Shown here one piece after another: positions 33,978 through 42,852 of a stretch of DNA of 64,000 nucleotides. Source of the stretch: Flavobacterium gelatinilyticum (lineage in GTDB: Bacteria > Bacteroidota > Bacteroidia > Flavobacteriales > Flavobacteriaceae); contig NZ_CP114287.1 of the NCBI RefSeq assembly GCF_027111295.1, positions 3,162,001 through 3,226,000 on the forward strand. The letters run 5' to 3'. The number at the start of each line of letters is the position of its first letter. The first letter of the stretch is position 1. The position numbers were made by a program, and so were the translations under genes. The notes below the pieces were generated by a model. The model saw only the letters and a program-made list of their open reading frames with translations. It searched no databases and was not told where the DNA came from.

Positions 33978-35099
33978 ATGGGATTTAAAACTAAAATTCG
34001 TTTTCTACATAAATGGCTCGGATTAATTTCCGGGCTAATTGTTTTTATAGTATGCATCACAGGCTGTATCTTTTGTTTTCATGATGAAATAAAAGACATT
34101 ACCAGAAAAGAATGGCGCTTGGTTGAACCTCAAAACAAAGCATTCATCCCTCCTTCTGAATTGCAGCAAAAAGCAAAAGAAGCTGCACCAAAAAACAAAG
34201 CCAGTATGGTGGCGTACTACGGAAAAAACCGCTCGGCTATTGTATATACGTATTCAGATACTGACAATCTGTATCTTTACTTTAATCCATACACCGGCAA
34301 ATATTTAAAAACCGAAAATCCGGAAACTGATTTCTTTATTATTGTCGAATACATTCATTTATATCTGCTTCTTCCTGATTATATCGGAAAACATATTATT
34401 GGCGGTGCAACCATCATTTTCATTCTGTTATTAATTTCAGGAATAATTCAGTGGTGGCCAAAAAGAAAAAGCGACATTAAAAGAAGTTTCACCATAAAAT
34501 GGTCTGCAAAATGGCGCAGGGTTAATTATGACTGGCACAATACTTCCGGTTTTTACATTTCTCTAATTGTCCTTATTCTGGCAATTACCGGTTTAACTTT
34601 TACTTACGAATGGGTTGGCGACGGAATTTACAAAACCTTCAATTTTGGCGGAGATAAAGAAGCCGAAACCAAATTACCTGTAATTGACACCACCAAATTC
34701 AAAGCAAATTCAATTACTGCAATTGACAAAGCTTTTGAGCAGACTATGAAATTACAGCCTGAAGCCGAAATGTTTTTTGTGATGATACCGCAGCAAAAAG
34801 GAGATGTTGTAAGTACAGGCGCTTATCCGCATACCTTACGATACGATCAGCAGAGTAATTATTATTTTCATCCTTCAGACGGAAAATTAATTGAAAGCCA
34901 GACTTTCGATAAAAAAAGTTTAGGGCTGCAGGTTGTAGAAATGAATTATGGAATCCATACAGGGCAGGTTTTAGACCTGCCCGGAAAAATTATTGCATTT
35001 TCTGTCAGTTTAATTGCTTCTGCCCTGCCTGTAACGGGATTTATAATTTGGTTTGGACGAAATAAGAAAAATAAAGACACAAAAAAACCGCTCAGATAA
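33978..35099 (+). CDS. PepSY-associated membrane protein 2
   Basis: A 373-aa protein when started at ATG 33978. The longer frame from 33792 would overlap the previous PepSY gene by 120 bp and begin with non-PepSY sequence. It begins MGFKTKIRFLHKWLGLISG, the standard PepSY-TM opening with a conserved His-Lys-Trp. Four helices and two periplasmic PepSY-like regions (YTYSDTDNLYLYFNPYTGK, YYFHPSDGKLIESQ) follow, plus a second conserved block VNYDWHNTSGFYISL. It is probably an inner-membrane ferric-siderophore reductase or permease subunit. Confidence 0.85.
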   Translation: MGFKTKIRFLHKWLGLISGLIVFIVCITGCIFCFHDEIKDITRKEWRLVEPQNKAFIPPSELQQKAKEAAPKNKASMVAYYGKNRSAIVYTYSDTDNLYLYFNPYTGKYLKTENPETDFFIIVEYIHLYLLLPDYIGKHIIGGATIIFILLLISGIIQWWPKRKSDIKRSFTIKWSAKWRRVNYDWHNTSGFYISLIVLILAITGLTFTYEWVGDGIYKTFNFGGDKEAETKLPVIDTTKFKANSITAIDKAFEQTMKLQPEAEMFFVMIPQQKGDVVSTGAYPHTLRYDQQSNYYFHPSDGKLIESQTFDKKSLGLQVVEMNYGIHTGQVLDLPGKIIAFSVSLIASALPVTGFIIWFGRNKKNKDTKKPLR

Positions 35100-35110
35100 A
35101 GCGGTTTTTT
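35082..35110 (+). terminator. Terminator overlapping the PepSY 2 stop codon
   Basis: AAAAAACCGCT pairs with AGCGGTTTTTT around a 7-nt loop. The TAA stop of the PepSY gene (35097-35099) lies at the loop/3' arm, so the last codons form the 5' arm. The T-run lets it end the iron-uptake transcript. Confidence 0.75.
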
Positions 35111-35133
35111 ATAGTTGGTTTGGTGAAATCATA

Positions 35134-35481
35134 TTAATTTCTGTTTGCTAATGCGTTTTTCTGCAAATTTTTAATTGAGCTGATTTTGTTGTCTACAAAA
35201 GCAACTTCGCTTAAGTTATTTTCATTAAAGAAAATCCATTTTCCGGTTTTAACTCCGTCTGTATATTCTCCAACAGCTTTTTTATTTCCATTTACGTCAT
35301 AAGATACCCAAACACCGTCTAATTTACCATCTTTAAAAAAGCCTTCTTGCTGCACTTTACCATTTTCATAGTAATACGTAGCTTTTACCTTGTTTCCAGC
35401 AGCTTCTAATTCAGGCTTTACTTCTTGTGCAGCTAAAATTCCTGAGAACAAAACTGCAGCTAAAATTACACTCTTTTTCAT
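35134..35481 (-). CDS. Exported MORN-repeat protein (YwqK-like)
   Basis: A 115-aa protein with a signal peptide (residues 1-18, ending LAAQ). Three MORN-like repeats follow: YYENGKVQQEGFFKDGKLDG, WVSYDVNGNKKAVGEYTDG and WIFFNENNLSEVAFV. Similar proteins are often named after YwqK antitoxins, but no toxin gene lies nearby and this one is exported. That points to an envelope role instead. It is preceded on its strand by a TATATTTG promoter element at 35515-35522. Confidence 0.78.
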   Translation of the reverse strand: MKKSVILAAVLFSGILAAQEVKPELEAAGNKVKATYYYENGKVQQEGFFKDGKLDGVWVSYDVNGNKKAVGEYTDGVKTGKWIFFNENNLSEVAFVDNKISSIKNLQKNALANRN

Positions 35482-35514
35482 ATCTTGTAGGTATTAATGT
35501 TAAGAAATCTTTAT

Positions 35515-35522
35515 CAAATATA
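35515..35522 (-). promoter_or_regulatory. Promoter -7 element of the MORN-repeat gene
   Basis: On the minus strand this reads TATATTTG, an exact TAnnTTTG match, 34 bp upstream of the start codon at 35481. Confidence 0.55.
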
Positions 35523-35609
35523 CTCAATTGTTTACATTTAAAAAACTTTTACTTAACAATTTGGTAACATTGAGTAAAAACTTAACATTGGAAACCTCCC
35601 AAAAACAAC

Positions 35610-35635
35610 AAAACCAGTGCTCAGGCACTGGTTTT
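35610..35635 (-). terminator. Terminator after the TlpA-like gene
   Basis: AAAACCAGTGC pairs perfectly with GCACTGGTTTT around a 4-nt loop. Reading on the minus strand it is followed by GTTGTTTTT, so it can end the tlpA-like transcript, whose stop codon is 55 bp away. Confidence 0.78.
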
Positions 35636-35690
35636 ACTGGTATTTCGCTAAAAAACCAGATTTTATTAGTATTTTAAATTTCGTAATAAA

Positions 35691-36686
35691 TTACTTCAAT
35701 AAGCCGTTTAACTGCTGCTCAAGCTGTGGGTCTGAAGGTCTTGAAGCATCAGAACTCACTATATTTCCTTTAGGATCAATTAGAATAAACCTCGGAATTC
35801 CCGTTACGCCATAACTCATAACAAACTCAGATTCCCAGTCCTTATCTGCAAATAACTGAACGCCTCCTAAATTTTTATCCGCAACAAATTTTTTCCATTT
35901 TTCATGATCTTTCGCTTTATCAATCGAAATGCTTACAAACTCAATATTCTTCCCATGATATTTTTCTTCCATTTTTTGCAGATACGGGATTTCAGCACGG
36001 CATGGTGCACACCAGGTTGCCCAAAGATCGATATAAACATATTTGCCTTTTAGATCAGCAAGTTTAGTGGTTCCTCCTTTATAATTTTCATAATTAAATT
36101 CCGGAGATGCTTTTCCTGTCATTTTATTTGCCTGAAAAGCTCTTTCATATTCCTGAGCAGCATACTGGCTGAAACTCTCAAAGCTCATTTTTAATGCTGT
36201 TTTAAATTCAGGATCAAAATCACCTTTTTCTAAACTTTCTAAATCTGTTTTCTTTTTTGTTTCTAAAAGTGATGCAAATGCAGCCGGTTCTTTAGTAAAA
36301 GCTTCATTTTGAAATTTCTCATCTTTTAATGCCTGCTGCGCCAAAAAGTTGCTTTCGTTTACCCCTTTACCATTAAATACAATAGTTTCATCAAATTCTC
36401 TGGCATTCATTGTTAAGTTGATTTCTGCATTTGGTTTTAAATACAAATTAGAAGATTCCCTTCCGTCAGAAAACATGTAAAAACCCTTCGGAGCTTCAAA
36501 ATTGGCAGCAAAAACTTCCTTATTATTAATTGGAATAACCTGAACAAAGTTATTTCGCCCTCTAATTACTAAAGTATCACTGTTTCTGTTTGCAATTTTC
36601 GCCGTAAATTTTATTTGATTCTGAGTTTGACCCATAACGCTAAAAGTGCTAAAAATCAACAGACCTGTAATAAAAAGATTTTTCAT
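35691..36686 (-). CDS. TlpA-family thiol-disulfide oxidoreductase
   Basis: A 331-aa exported protein. Residues 1-20 are a signal peptide. About 22-120 matches the DUF4369-type N-terminal domain of Bacteroidota thioredoxins (FTAKIANRNSDTLVIRG). About 195-331 is a thioredoxin fold with the active site WCAPC (Cys226, Cys229) and the cis-proline region YGVTGIPRFILID. It works in the periplasm to reduce disulfides, for example in cytochrome c maturation. No cytochrome gene lies next to it, so the substrate is open. Confidence 0.9.
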   Translation of the reverse strand: MKNLFITGLLIFSTFSVMGQTQNQIKFTAKIANRNSDTLVIRGRNNFVQVIPINNKEVFAANFEAPKGFYMFSDGRESSNLYLKPNAEINLTMNAREFDETIVFNGKGVNESNFLAQQALKDEKFQNEAFTKEPAAFASLLETKKKTDLESLEKGDFDPEFKTALKMSFESFSQYAAQEYERAFQANKMTGKASPEFNYENYKGGTTKLADLKGKYVYIDLWATWCAPCRAEIPYLQKMEEKYHGKNIEFVSISIDKAKDHEKWKKFVADKNLGGVQLFADKDWESEFVMSYGVTGIPRFILIDPKGNIVSSDASRPSDPQLEQQLNGLLK

Positions 36687-36817
36687 AAATAATTAAGTTT
36701 GTTTTTTCAGATTCAAATCTAAATAAATAAGCGCTTCAAAATTTCAGAATTAACAAAATATTTAAAATTATAAGCATCAAGTTTATCACTTTACTATATT
36801 ATCTTGAATTTTGTATT

Positions 36818-36825
36818 TACTTTTG
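36818..36825 (+). promoter_or_regulatory. aspS promoter -7 element
   Basis: TACTTTTG matches TAnnTTTG and lies 18 bp before the ATG at 36844, giving a short leader. It overlaps the longer frame from 36811, which is therefore not the start. Confidence 0.6.
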
Positions 36826-36843
36826 CAGTCTAAAATTGAGATC

Positions 36844-38595
36844 ATGTATAGAAGTCATAATTGCGGCGAACTAAACGCTTCAAATATTAATACCGAAGTT
36901 ACACTTGCGGGATGGGTTCAAAAATCACGCGATAAAGGATTTATGAACTGGGTCGATCTACGCGACCGTTACGGAATTACTCAACTTATTTTTGACGAAA
37001 GCCGTACAGATAAAACCGTTTTTGAATTAGCCAAAACTCTTGGACGTGAATTCGTAATTCAGGTAAAAGGAACCGTTATTGAGCGTGAAGCAAAAAACAA
37101 AAACATTCCGACTGGCGAAATTGAAATTTTAGTTTCTGAATTAACGATTTTAAATTCTGCTTTAACACCTCCTTTTACAATTGAAGATGAAACTGACGGT
37201 GGTGAAGATATCAGAATGAAATACCGTTATTTGGATATTCGTAGAAATCCTGTAAAAAACAGTTTACTATTCCGTCACAAAGTAGCGATGGAAGTTCGTA
37301 AATATTTATCTGATTTAGATTTCTGTGAAGTTGAAACACCTTACTTGATTAAATCTACTCCTGAAGGGGCAAGAGATTTCGTTGTGCCAAGCCGTATGAA
37401 CGAAGGACAGTTTTACGCATTGCCGCAATCTCCACAGACTTTCAAACAATTATTGATGGTGGGTGGAATGGATAAATATTTCCAGATTGTAAAATGTTTC
37501 CGTGACGAAGATTTACGTGCAGACCGTCAGCCTGAGTTTACTCAGATCGACTGCGAAATGGCGTTTGTAGAGCAGGAAGACATTTTAAATGTATTTGAGG
37601 GCTTAACAAGACATTTATTAAAAGAAATTAAAGGCATCGAAGTAGATAAATTTCCAAGAATTACCTACGATTATGCCATGAAAACATACGGAAATGACAA
37701 ACCGGACATTCGTTTCGGAATGAAGTTTGGTGAATTGAACCAATTTGCACAGCACAAGGAATTCCCTGTATTCAATGCAGCTGAATTAGTTGTTGGAATT
37801 GCCGTTCCGGGAGCAGGAAATTACACTCGTAAAGAAATCGACGGATTAATTGACTGGGTGAAGCGTCCGCAAGTTGGAGCATCAGGAATGGTTTACGTAA
37901 AATGTAACGAAGACGGAACCTATAAATCATCTGTAGATAAATTCTACGATCAGGATGATTTAACAAACTGGGCAAAAGCAACAGAAGCAAATCCTGGCGA
38001 TATGATTTTTGTACTTTCTGGTCCTGCAAACAAAACACGCGCACAACTTTCAGCTTTACGTATGGAATTAGCAGCTCGTTTAGGTTTGCGTAATCCTGAA
38101 GAATTTGCTCCACTTTGGGTTGTAGATTTCCCATTATTAGAATTGGATGAAGAAAGCGGTCGTTACCACGCAATGCACCATCCATTTACTTCTCCAAAAC
38201 CGGAAGACATGGCTTTACTGGAAACAGAACCTGGAAAAGTTCGCGCAAACGCATACGATATGGTTTTAAACGGAAACGAAATTGGAGGTGGATCTATTCG
38301 TATTCACGATAAGGCAACACAACAGTTAATGTTTAAATATTTAGGATTTACTGAAGAAGAAGCAAAGGCACAATTTGGGTTCCTAATGGATGCTTTTCAG
38401 TTTGGAGCACCGCCTCACGGAGGATTAGCATTTGGTCTTGACAGGCTGGTTGCCATTTTAGGAGGTCAGGAAACCATCAGAGACTTTATCGCATTCCCTA
38501 AAAACAATTCGGGACGTGACGTTATGATTGATGCTCCTGCAGCAATTGATGATGCGCAGTTAAAAGAACTTCGTATTAAAATTGACACTATATAA
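36844..38595 (+). CDS. aspS: Aspartyl-tRNA synthetase
   Basis: A 583-aa class II synthetase beginning [11 protein letters not shown], the standard AspS start. The N-terminal OB-fold anticodon-binding domain ([26 protein letters not shown]) is followed by the catalytic core with motif 2 [18 protein letters not shown]. The GAD insertion domain lies in the middle, and motif 3 [14 protein letters not shown] near the end. It charges tRNA-Asp in the cytoplasm. The long insertion domain marks it as the bacterial type. ATG 36844 is supported by the upstream promoter element. Confidence 0.97.
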   Translation: MYRSHNCGELNASNINTEVTLAGWVQKSRDKGFMNWVDLRDRYGITQLIFDESRTDKTVFELAKTLGREFVIQVKGTVIEREAKNKNIPTGEIEILVSELTILNSALTPPFTIEDETDGGEDIRMKYRYLDIRRNPVKNSLLFRHKVAMEVRKYLSDLDFCEVETPYLIKSTPEGARDFVVPSRMNEGQFYALPQSPQTFKQLLMVGGMDKYFQIVKCFRDEDLRADRQPEFTQIDCEMAFVEQEDILNVFEGLTRHLLKEIKGIEVDKFPRITYDYAMKTYGNDKPDIRFGMKFGELNQFAQHKEFPVFNAAELVVGIAVPGAGNYTRKEIDGLIDWVKRPQVGASGMVYVKCNEDGTYKSSVDKFYDQDDLTNWAKATEANPGDMIFVLSGPANKTRAQLSALRMELAARLGLRNPEEFAPLWVVDFPLLELDEESGRYHAMHHPFTSPKPEDMALLETEPGKVRANAYDMVLNGNEIGGGSIRIHDKATQQLMFKYLGFTEEEAKAQFGFLMDAFQFGAPPHGGLAFGLDRLVAILGGQETIRDFIAFPKNNSGRDVMIDAPAAIDDAQLKELRIKIDTI

Positions 38596-38617
38596 TTTAC
38601 AAAATTAATACCGATAT

Positions 38618-38649
38618 AAAAAAGCAGCTAAAATCTTAGCTGCTTTTTC
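38618..38649 (+). terminator. Terminator after aspS
   Basis: AAAAAGCAGCTAA pairs with TTAGCTGCTTTTT around a 4-nt loop, followed by T-rich sequence. It lies 23 bp after the aspS stop codon. Confidence 0.85.
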
Positions 38650-38865
38650 TATTTTAAATAAACGTTAAGAAAAATCTTAAATAACAAATTCTTTAGAATT
38701 ATCAAATTCTTACAATTGAGTCATTTTTATATTCTTACAATTAATGATTCTCAAATAATGGTATTCTATAAATAAATTGATGCAATAAACTAGGTAAAAA
38801 CACTGTAAATCAATAATTTTTACAAAAAATTAACACCTTCATGTCTTTTGTATGAATTTATATGT
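38650..38865. other. AT-rich non-coding stretch upstream of cold-shock gene
   Basis: No ORF, tRNA or strong hairpin is visible. The word TTCTTACAATT occurs twice, about 25 bp apart (38706-38740). The region ends at a TACATTTG promoter element. It may hold upstream regulatory DNA for the cold-shock gene; I see no recognisable operator. Confidence 0.4.
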
Positions 38866-38873
38866 TACATTTG
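38866..38873 (+). promoter_or_regulatory. Cold-shock gene promoter -7 element
   Basis: TACATTTG matches TAnnTTTG exactly, 29 bp before the ATG. The 14-bp string ACATTTGCTTTATT here is the same as that at the TonB receptor promoter (29147-29160), showing a shared core promoter form. Confidence 0.6.
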
Positions 38874-38902
38874 CTTTATTATAAATTATTATTACAATTA
38901 CA

Positions 38903-39097
38903 ATGCGTACAGGTACAGTAAAATTTTTCAATGAATCTAAAGGTTATGGATTCATTACAGACGAAGAAACAGGAAAGGACATCTTCGTTCACGCTTCAGG
39001 AATTAACGCGGAAGAATTACGCGAAGGTGACCGTGTAAGCTATGAAGAAGAAGAAGGAAGAAAAGGGAAAGTTGCTGCTAAAGTAGCAGTAATCTAA
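38903..39097 (+). CDS. Cold-shock domain protein (CspA family)
   Basis: A 64-aa protein that is a single cold-shock domain. It contains RNP1 (KGYGFIT) and RNP2 (DIFVHAS), flanked by VKFFNESKGYGFI and ending in KVAAKVAVI. It binds single-stranded RNA or DNA and acts as an RNA chaperone. Its length is typical for the short Bacteroidota cold-shock proteins. It is a single gene with its own promoter and terminator. Confidence 0.93.
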   Translation: MRTGTVKFFNESKGYGFITDEETGKDIFVHASGINAEELREGDRVSYEEEEGRKGKVAAKVAVI

Positions 39098-39141
39098 GAA
39101 AAATATAGCAATTTATTTTTTTTGCCTCTGAATGGTTTAAG

Positions 39142-39174
39142 AAACGTTCCGATTAATTTCGGGACGTTTTTTTT
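39142..39174 (+). terminator. Terminator after cold-shock gene
   Basis: AAACGTTCCGA pairs with TCGGGACGTTT (one mismatch) and is followed by eight T. It ends the short csp message and separates it from the nuo operon promoter. Confidence 0.82.
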
Positions 39175-39276
39175 GCCCAATTCTTAAAAAAATATTAAAA
39201 AACAACAATCTTATTTATAATCAATAAAAATTACATATAAACCCCGATTTATAGCCTACTTAAATCCTTCTTTAAC

Positions 39277-39307
39277 TTGTGATTTACATCATCGAAAGCT
39301 ATCTTTG
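39277..39307 (+). promoter_or_regulatory. nuo operon promoter
   Basis: TTG at 39277-39279, a 20-bp spacer and TATCTTTG at 39300-39307 fit the Bacteroidota -33/-7 promoter. The -7 box covers the GTG at 39307, so translation must start at the ATG at 39340. Confidence 0.65.
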
Positions 39308-39339
39308 TGCCTTATTCTTTAAGTAAAAAATCGAAGTTT

Positions 39340-39705
39340 ATGCAATCCGATCAATACAGTTACATTCCTATTTTAATGCAGTTGATTCTGGCTGTTGGTT
39401 TTGTGGTAGGAACAATCATTATTTCTGGAAAATTAGGCCCAAAAAGAAGCTCTGAAGTTAAAGATAAAAACTTTGAGTGCGGTATCGAATCTGTTGGTAA
39501 TGCCCGTATTCCTTTTTCTGTAAAATACTTCTTAGTAGCCATTTTATTTGTATTGTTTGATGTAGAGGTTATTTTCCTTTACCCTTGGGCAGTAAACTTT
39601 AAAGATCTTGGTGTTGAAGGAATGCTGAAAATGCTTGTTTTCATGTCATTGCTTTTAGTGGGTTTCTTCTACATCATCAAAAAGAAAGCATTAGAATGGG
39701 AATAA
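39340..39705 (+). CDS. nuoA: NADH-quinone oxidoreductase subunit A
   Basis: A 121-aa membrane subunit with three helices. The conserved loop FECGIESVGNARIPFSVKYF links helices 1 and 2, and EVIFLYPW follows. It is part of the membrane arm near the quinone site of complex I. It is the first gene of a complete nuoA-N set. I use ATG 39340 because the GTG at 39307 lies inside the promoter. A long hairpin spacer follows before nuoB. Confidence 0.95.
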   Translation: MQSDQYSYIPILMQLILAVGFVVGTIIISGKLGPKRSSEVKDKNFECGIESVGNARIPFSVKYFLVAILFVLFDVEVIFLYPWAVNFKDLGVEGMLKMLVFMSLLLVGFFYIIKKKALEWE

Positions 39706-39707
39706 TT

Positions 39708-39855
39708 CCGATTTTAGATTTTAAATTTCTGATTTTAGATTAAATCTGAACCAAAAATTTAAAATTTAATCTCATCAAATAAAACTGATTTAAAAAATTG
39801 ATTTTATTTTCTACGATTTCAAAAAATCTAAAATCTAAAATCAGAAATCTAAAAT
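39708..39855. repeat. Long inverted-repeat spacer between nuoA and nuoB
   Basis: The left half (39708-39741) contains GATTTTAGATTTTAAATTTC and TGATTTTAGATT. The right half (39825-39855) contains the inverse words AATCTAAAATCTAAAATC and AGAAATCTAAAAT, so the arms of about 31 bp pair with few mismatches. The centre has further inverse copies of AAATTTAAAATTTAATC-type words. It is placed inside the operon. Confidence 0.7.
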
Positions 39856-39859
39856 AAAA

Positions 39860-40408
39860 ATGAGCGATTCAAAAGTAAATATGGTGTCACCTCCGGAAGG
39901 TCTTGTTGGAGAAGGTTTCTTCGCTACAAAACTTAATGACGTTGTAGGTCTGGCACGCGCGAATTCTCTTTGGCCTTTACCTTTTGCAACATCTTGCTGC
40001 GGAATTGAGTTTATGGCAACAATGGCATCACATTACGATTTAGCACGATTTGGATCTGAGCGTGTAAGTTTCTCACCTCGTCAGGCAGATATGCTGTTAG
40101 TAATGGGAACCATCTCTAAAAAAATGGCACCAATCTTAAGACAGGTTTACGAGCAGATGTCTGAACCTCGCTGGGTAGTTGCAGTAGGAGCTTGTGCTTC
40201 ATCTGGAGGTGTATTTGATACTTACTCGGTTCTTCAGGGAATTGACAAAGTTATCCCTGTTGACGTTTACGTTCCGGGATGTCCTCCAAGACCAGAGCAG
40301 ATCGTTGACGGAGTAATGAGATTACAAGAATTGGTAAAAAGCGAATCTGTTAGACGCAGAAGCTCACCAGAATACCAGGAACTATTAGCTTCCTATAATA
40401 TTTCATAA
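39860..40408 (+). CDS. nuoB: NADH-quinone oxidoreductase subunit B
   Basis: A 182-aa subunit of the connecting part of complex I. It binds the terminal 4Fe-4S cluster N2 through the paired cysteines in [11 protein letters not shown], with further cysteines in VGACASSGG and PGCPPRPE. It passes electrons to quinone. It follows nuoA across a hairpin spacer and lies 1 bp from nuoC. Confidence 0.97.
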   Translation: MSDSKVNMVSPPEGLVGEGFFATKLNDVVGLARANSLWPLPFATSCCGIEFMATMASHYDLARFGSERVSFSPRQADMLLVMGTISKKMAPILRQVYEQMSEPRWVVAVGACASSGGVFDTYSVLQGIDKVIPVDVYVPGCPPRPEQIVDGVMRLQELVKSESVRRRSSPEYQELLASYNIS

Positions 40409-40409
40409 G

Positions 40410-40931
40410 ATGGCTTTAGAAAATACCCAGATTCAAAATAAACTTGTAGAAACATTTAATAACGATGTTTTTAACTTTCGTGAGGAAAGAGACATTTTTA
40501 CATTAGAAGCTTCAGCTGATAAAATTACAGCCTTGATTCTATTCTTAAAAAATGATTCTGAACTGCAATTTCACTTTTTAACAGATGTATGCGGCATTCA
40601 CTATCCTGACAACGAATCAGAGCGTCAGTTTGCAGTTGTATATCATTTACACAACTGGTTTACAAACAAACGTATTAGAATCAAAGTTTATCTAAATGGT
40701 GAAAAACCTGAGATCAAATCTATTTCAAATATCTTCTTAAGTTCAAACTGGATGGAAAGAGAAACATACGATTTCTTCGGAATCGATTTTATCGGCCACC
40801 CACAGTTAAAACGTATTTTGAACATGGATGAAATGGTGTCTTTCCCAATGAGAAAAGAATTCCCAATGGAAGACAGCGGAAGAACTGATAAAGACGACAG
40901 ATTCTTCGGAAGAACAGTATCAAATTGCTAA
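40410..40931 (+). CDS. nuoC: NADH-quinone oxidoreductase subunit C
   Basis: A 173-aa soluble 30-kDa-type subunit. Conserved blocks are FLTDVCGIHYPD, VVYHLHNWFTNKRIRIKVYL and the C-terminal WMERETYDFFGIDFIGHP followed by RKEFPMED. It joins the peripheral arm to NuoB and NuoD. Here it is separate, not fused to NuoD as in enterobacteria. It has a 1-bp gap to nuoB and 18 bp to nuoD. Confidence 0.95.
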   Translation: MALENTQIQNKLVETFNNDVFNFREERDIFTLEASADKITALILFLKNDSELQFHFLTDVCGIHYPDNESERQFAVVYHLHNWFTNKRIRIKVYLNGEKPEIKSISNIFLSSNWMERETYDFFGIDFIGHPQLKRILNMDEMVSFPMRKEFPMEDSGRTDKDDRFFGRTVSNC

Positions 40932-40949
40932 ATAATTCAACATTATAAA

Positions 40950-42188
40950 ATGTCAGAACTATTACTACCACCAGAGCATCGTTATGCTAAAATAATTAAG
41001 GAGCGACACAATGAAGACGGAAGCGAGCTTTCGGTTCTTAACTTAGGTCCGACTCACCCGGCTACTCACGGTATTTTTCAAAATATCCTATTGATGGATG
41101 GTGAAAGAATTTTAGAAGCTGAACCAACTATTGGTTACATTCACAGAGCTTTTGAAAAAATCGCCGAAAATCGTCCTTTTTATCAAATCACACCTCTTAC
41201 AGACCGTATGAACTATTGTTCCTCTCCTATCAACAATATGGGATGGTGGATGACAGTAGAAAAACTATTAGGTATTGAAGTTCCAAAAAGAGCGCAGTAT
41301 TTAAGAGTTATCGTTATGGAGCTGGCTCGTATTACAGACCACATTATCTGTAACGGAATTCTAGGTGTAGATACCGGTGCGTATACTGGTTTCTTATACG
41401 TTTTTCAATTTAGAGAAAAAATCTACGAAATCTACGAAGAAATTTGTGGAGCCCGTTTGACTACAAATATGGGAAGAATCGGTGGTTTTGAAAGAGACTG
41501 GTCTCCAGAAGTTTTCAAAAAACTAGATAAATTCATGGAAGAATTCCCTCCGGTTTGGCAAGAATTCCAAAATCTGTTCGAAAGAAACAGAATTTTCCTT
41601 GACAGAACTGTAAACGTAGGCGGAATTACTGCCGAAAAAGCAATGGCTTACGGATTTACAGGACCAAACTTACGTGCAGCCGGTATCGATTACGACGTTC
41701 GTGTAGCACAGCCTTATTCATCTTACGAAGATTTTGACTTTATTGTTCCTGTTGGAAAATCAGGTGACACTTACGATCGTTTCTGTGTTCGTAATGCTGA
41801 AGTTTGGGAAAGTTTGAGCATTATTCGTCAGGCCTTAGAAAAAATGCCTCCAGGAAACGAATACCATGCAGAAGTTCCGGATTATTACCTTCCTCCAAAA
41901 GAAGATGTATATAATTCAATGGAATCCCTAATCTATCACTTTAAAATCGTTATGGGAGAAGTTCCTGTTCCGGTTGCCGAAATTTACCACGCTGTAGAAG
42001 GAGGAAATGGAGAATTAGGTTTCTATTTAACAACAGACGGAAGCAGAACTCCATACAGATTACATTTCAGAAGACCTTGTTTCATTTACTATCAGGCATT
42101 CCCGGAAATGATTAAAGGGGCATTACTTTCTGATGCAATTATCATTTTATCAAGTTTAAATGTAATTGCGGGCGAATTAGACGCGTAA
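40950..42188 (+). CDS. nuoD: NADH-quinone oxidoreductase subunit D
   Basis: A 412-aa 49-kDa-type subunit that forms the quinone pocket with NuoB. Conserved stretches are NLGPTHPATHGIFQ, IGYIHRAFEK, MNYCSSPINN and the C-terminal GSRTPYRLHFRRPCF. The length fits the unfused form. A 132-bp word-repeat spacer separates it from nuoE. Confidence 0.97.
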   Translation: MSELLLPPEHRYAKIIKERHNEDGSELSVLNLGPTHPATHGIFQNILLMDGERILEAEPTIGYIHRAFEKIAENRPFYQITPLTDRMNYCSSPINNMGWWMTVEKLLGIEVPKRAQYLRVIVMELARITDHIICNGILGVDTGAYTGFLYVFQFREKIYEIYEEICGARLTTNMGRIGGFERDWSPEVFKKLDKFMEEFPPVWQEFQNLFERNRIFLDRTVNVGGITAEKAMAYGFTGPNLRAAGIDYDVRVAQPYSSYEDFDFIVPVGKSGDTYDRFCVRNAEVWESLSIIRQALEKMPPGNEYHAEVPDYYLPPKEDVYNSMESLIYHFKIVMGEVPVPVAEIYHAVEGGNGELGFYLTTDGSRTPYRLHFRRPCFIYYQAFPEMIKGALLSDAIIILSSLNVIAGELDA

Positions 42189-42191
42189 ACA

Positions 42192-42315
42192 GATTGCAGA
42201 TTTTAGATTTCGGACTGGAACTCTAAAATCAGAAATCTAAAATTAATAAGATTGCAGAATACGGATTATGGACAAAGATTGAAAAAATCTAAAATCTAAA
42301 ATCCAAAATCTAAAA
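42192..42315. repeat. Word-repeat hairpin spacer between nuoD and nuoE
   Basis: GATTTTAGA (42199-42207) and TCTAAAATC (42222-42230) form a perfect inverted pair. AGAAATCTAAAAT then AAAATCTAAAATCTAAAATC (about 42285-42304) give further arms that can pair with the left GATTGCAGATTTTAGATTTC. The same words build the nuoA-nuoB spacer. Confidence 0.68.
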
Positions 42316-42320
42316 CAAAA

Positions 42321-42851
42321 ATGGAACGTAAACATTACAAACAAGAAATAAATATGACCGAGGCATTGATGAACCGCATCAATGAATTGATCAGTCATTA
42401 TCCGGAAGGCAAACAAAAATCGGCATTACTGCCTGTTCTGCATGAAGTACAGGATGCACATAACAACTGGCTGAGCATTGAACTGCAGGACAAAGTTGCC
42501 GAAATCCTTCAGATCAAACCTATTGAGGTTTATGAAGTGGTAACTTTTTATACCATGTTCAACCAAAAGCCAATTGGTAAGTACATGTTTGAATTCTGCC
42601 AGACGTCTTGTTGTTGTTTAAACGGTGCCGAAAATTTAATGGATTATACTTCTGAAAAATTAGGCATTAAAATGGGCGAAACTACTCCTGACGGAATGTT
42701 TACCATTGCCGGTGTAGAATGTTTAGGTGCCTGTGGATATGCTCCAATGATGCAGTTAGGCGATTTTTACAAAGAAAAACTGACAGAAGAGAAAATCGAT
42801 CAGATCATTGCTGATTGTAGAGATGATAAAATAATATTACACGATAAATAA
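42321..42851 (+). CDS. nuoE: NADH-quinone oxidoreductase subunit E
   Basis: A 176-aa 24-kDa-type subunit that binds one 2Fe-2S cluster (N1a). The ligands are two cysteines in CQTSCC and two in CLGACGYAPMM. The N-terminal helical part includes LLPVLHEVQDAHNNWLS. It belongs to the NADH dehydrogenase module with NuoF, whose gene starts 1 bp downstream. Its presence, with nuoF, shows that this complex I uses NADH. Confidence 0.95.
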   Translation: MERKHYKQEINMTEALMNRINELISHYPEGKQKSALLPVLHEVQDAHNNWLSIELQDKVAEILQIKPIEVYEVVTFYTMFNQKPIGKYMFEFCQTSCCCLNGAENLMDYTSEKLGIKMGETTPDGMFTIAGVECLGACGYAPMMQLGDFYKEKLTEEKIDQIIADCRDDKIILHDK

Positions 42852-42852
42852 G

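Noticed and set aside
35134..35481. YwqK-like gene as an antitoxin of a toxin-antitoxin pair
   Set aside because: The protein has a signal peptide and no toxin gene lies next to it; only MORN-type repeats support the name.
39307..39339. Upstream GTG start for nuoA
   Set aside because: The GTG is the last base group of the TATCTTTG -7 promoter box, so it cannot be in the message.
39708..39855. Short repeated words in nuo spacers as a CRISPR array
   Set aside because: There is no regular repeat/unique-spacer pattern and no cas gene; the words form inverted arms rather than direct repeats.
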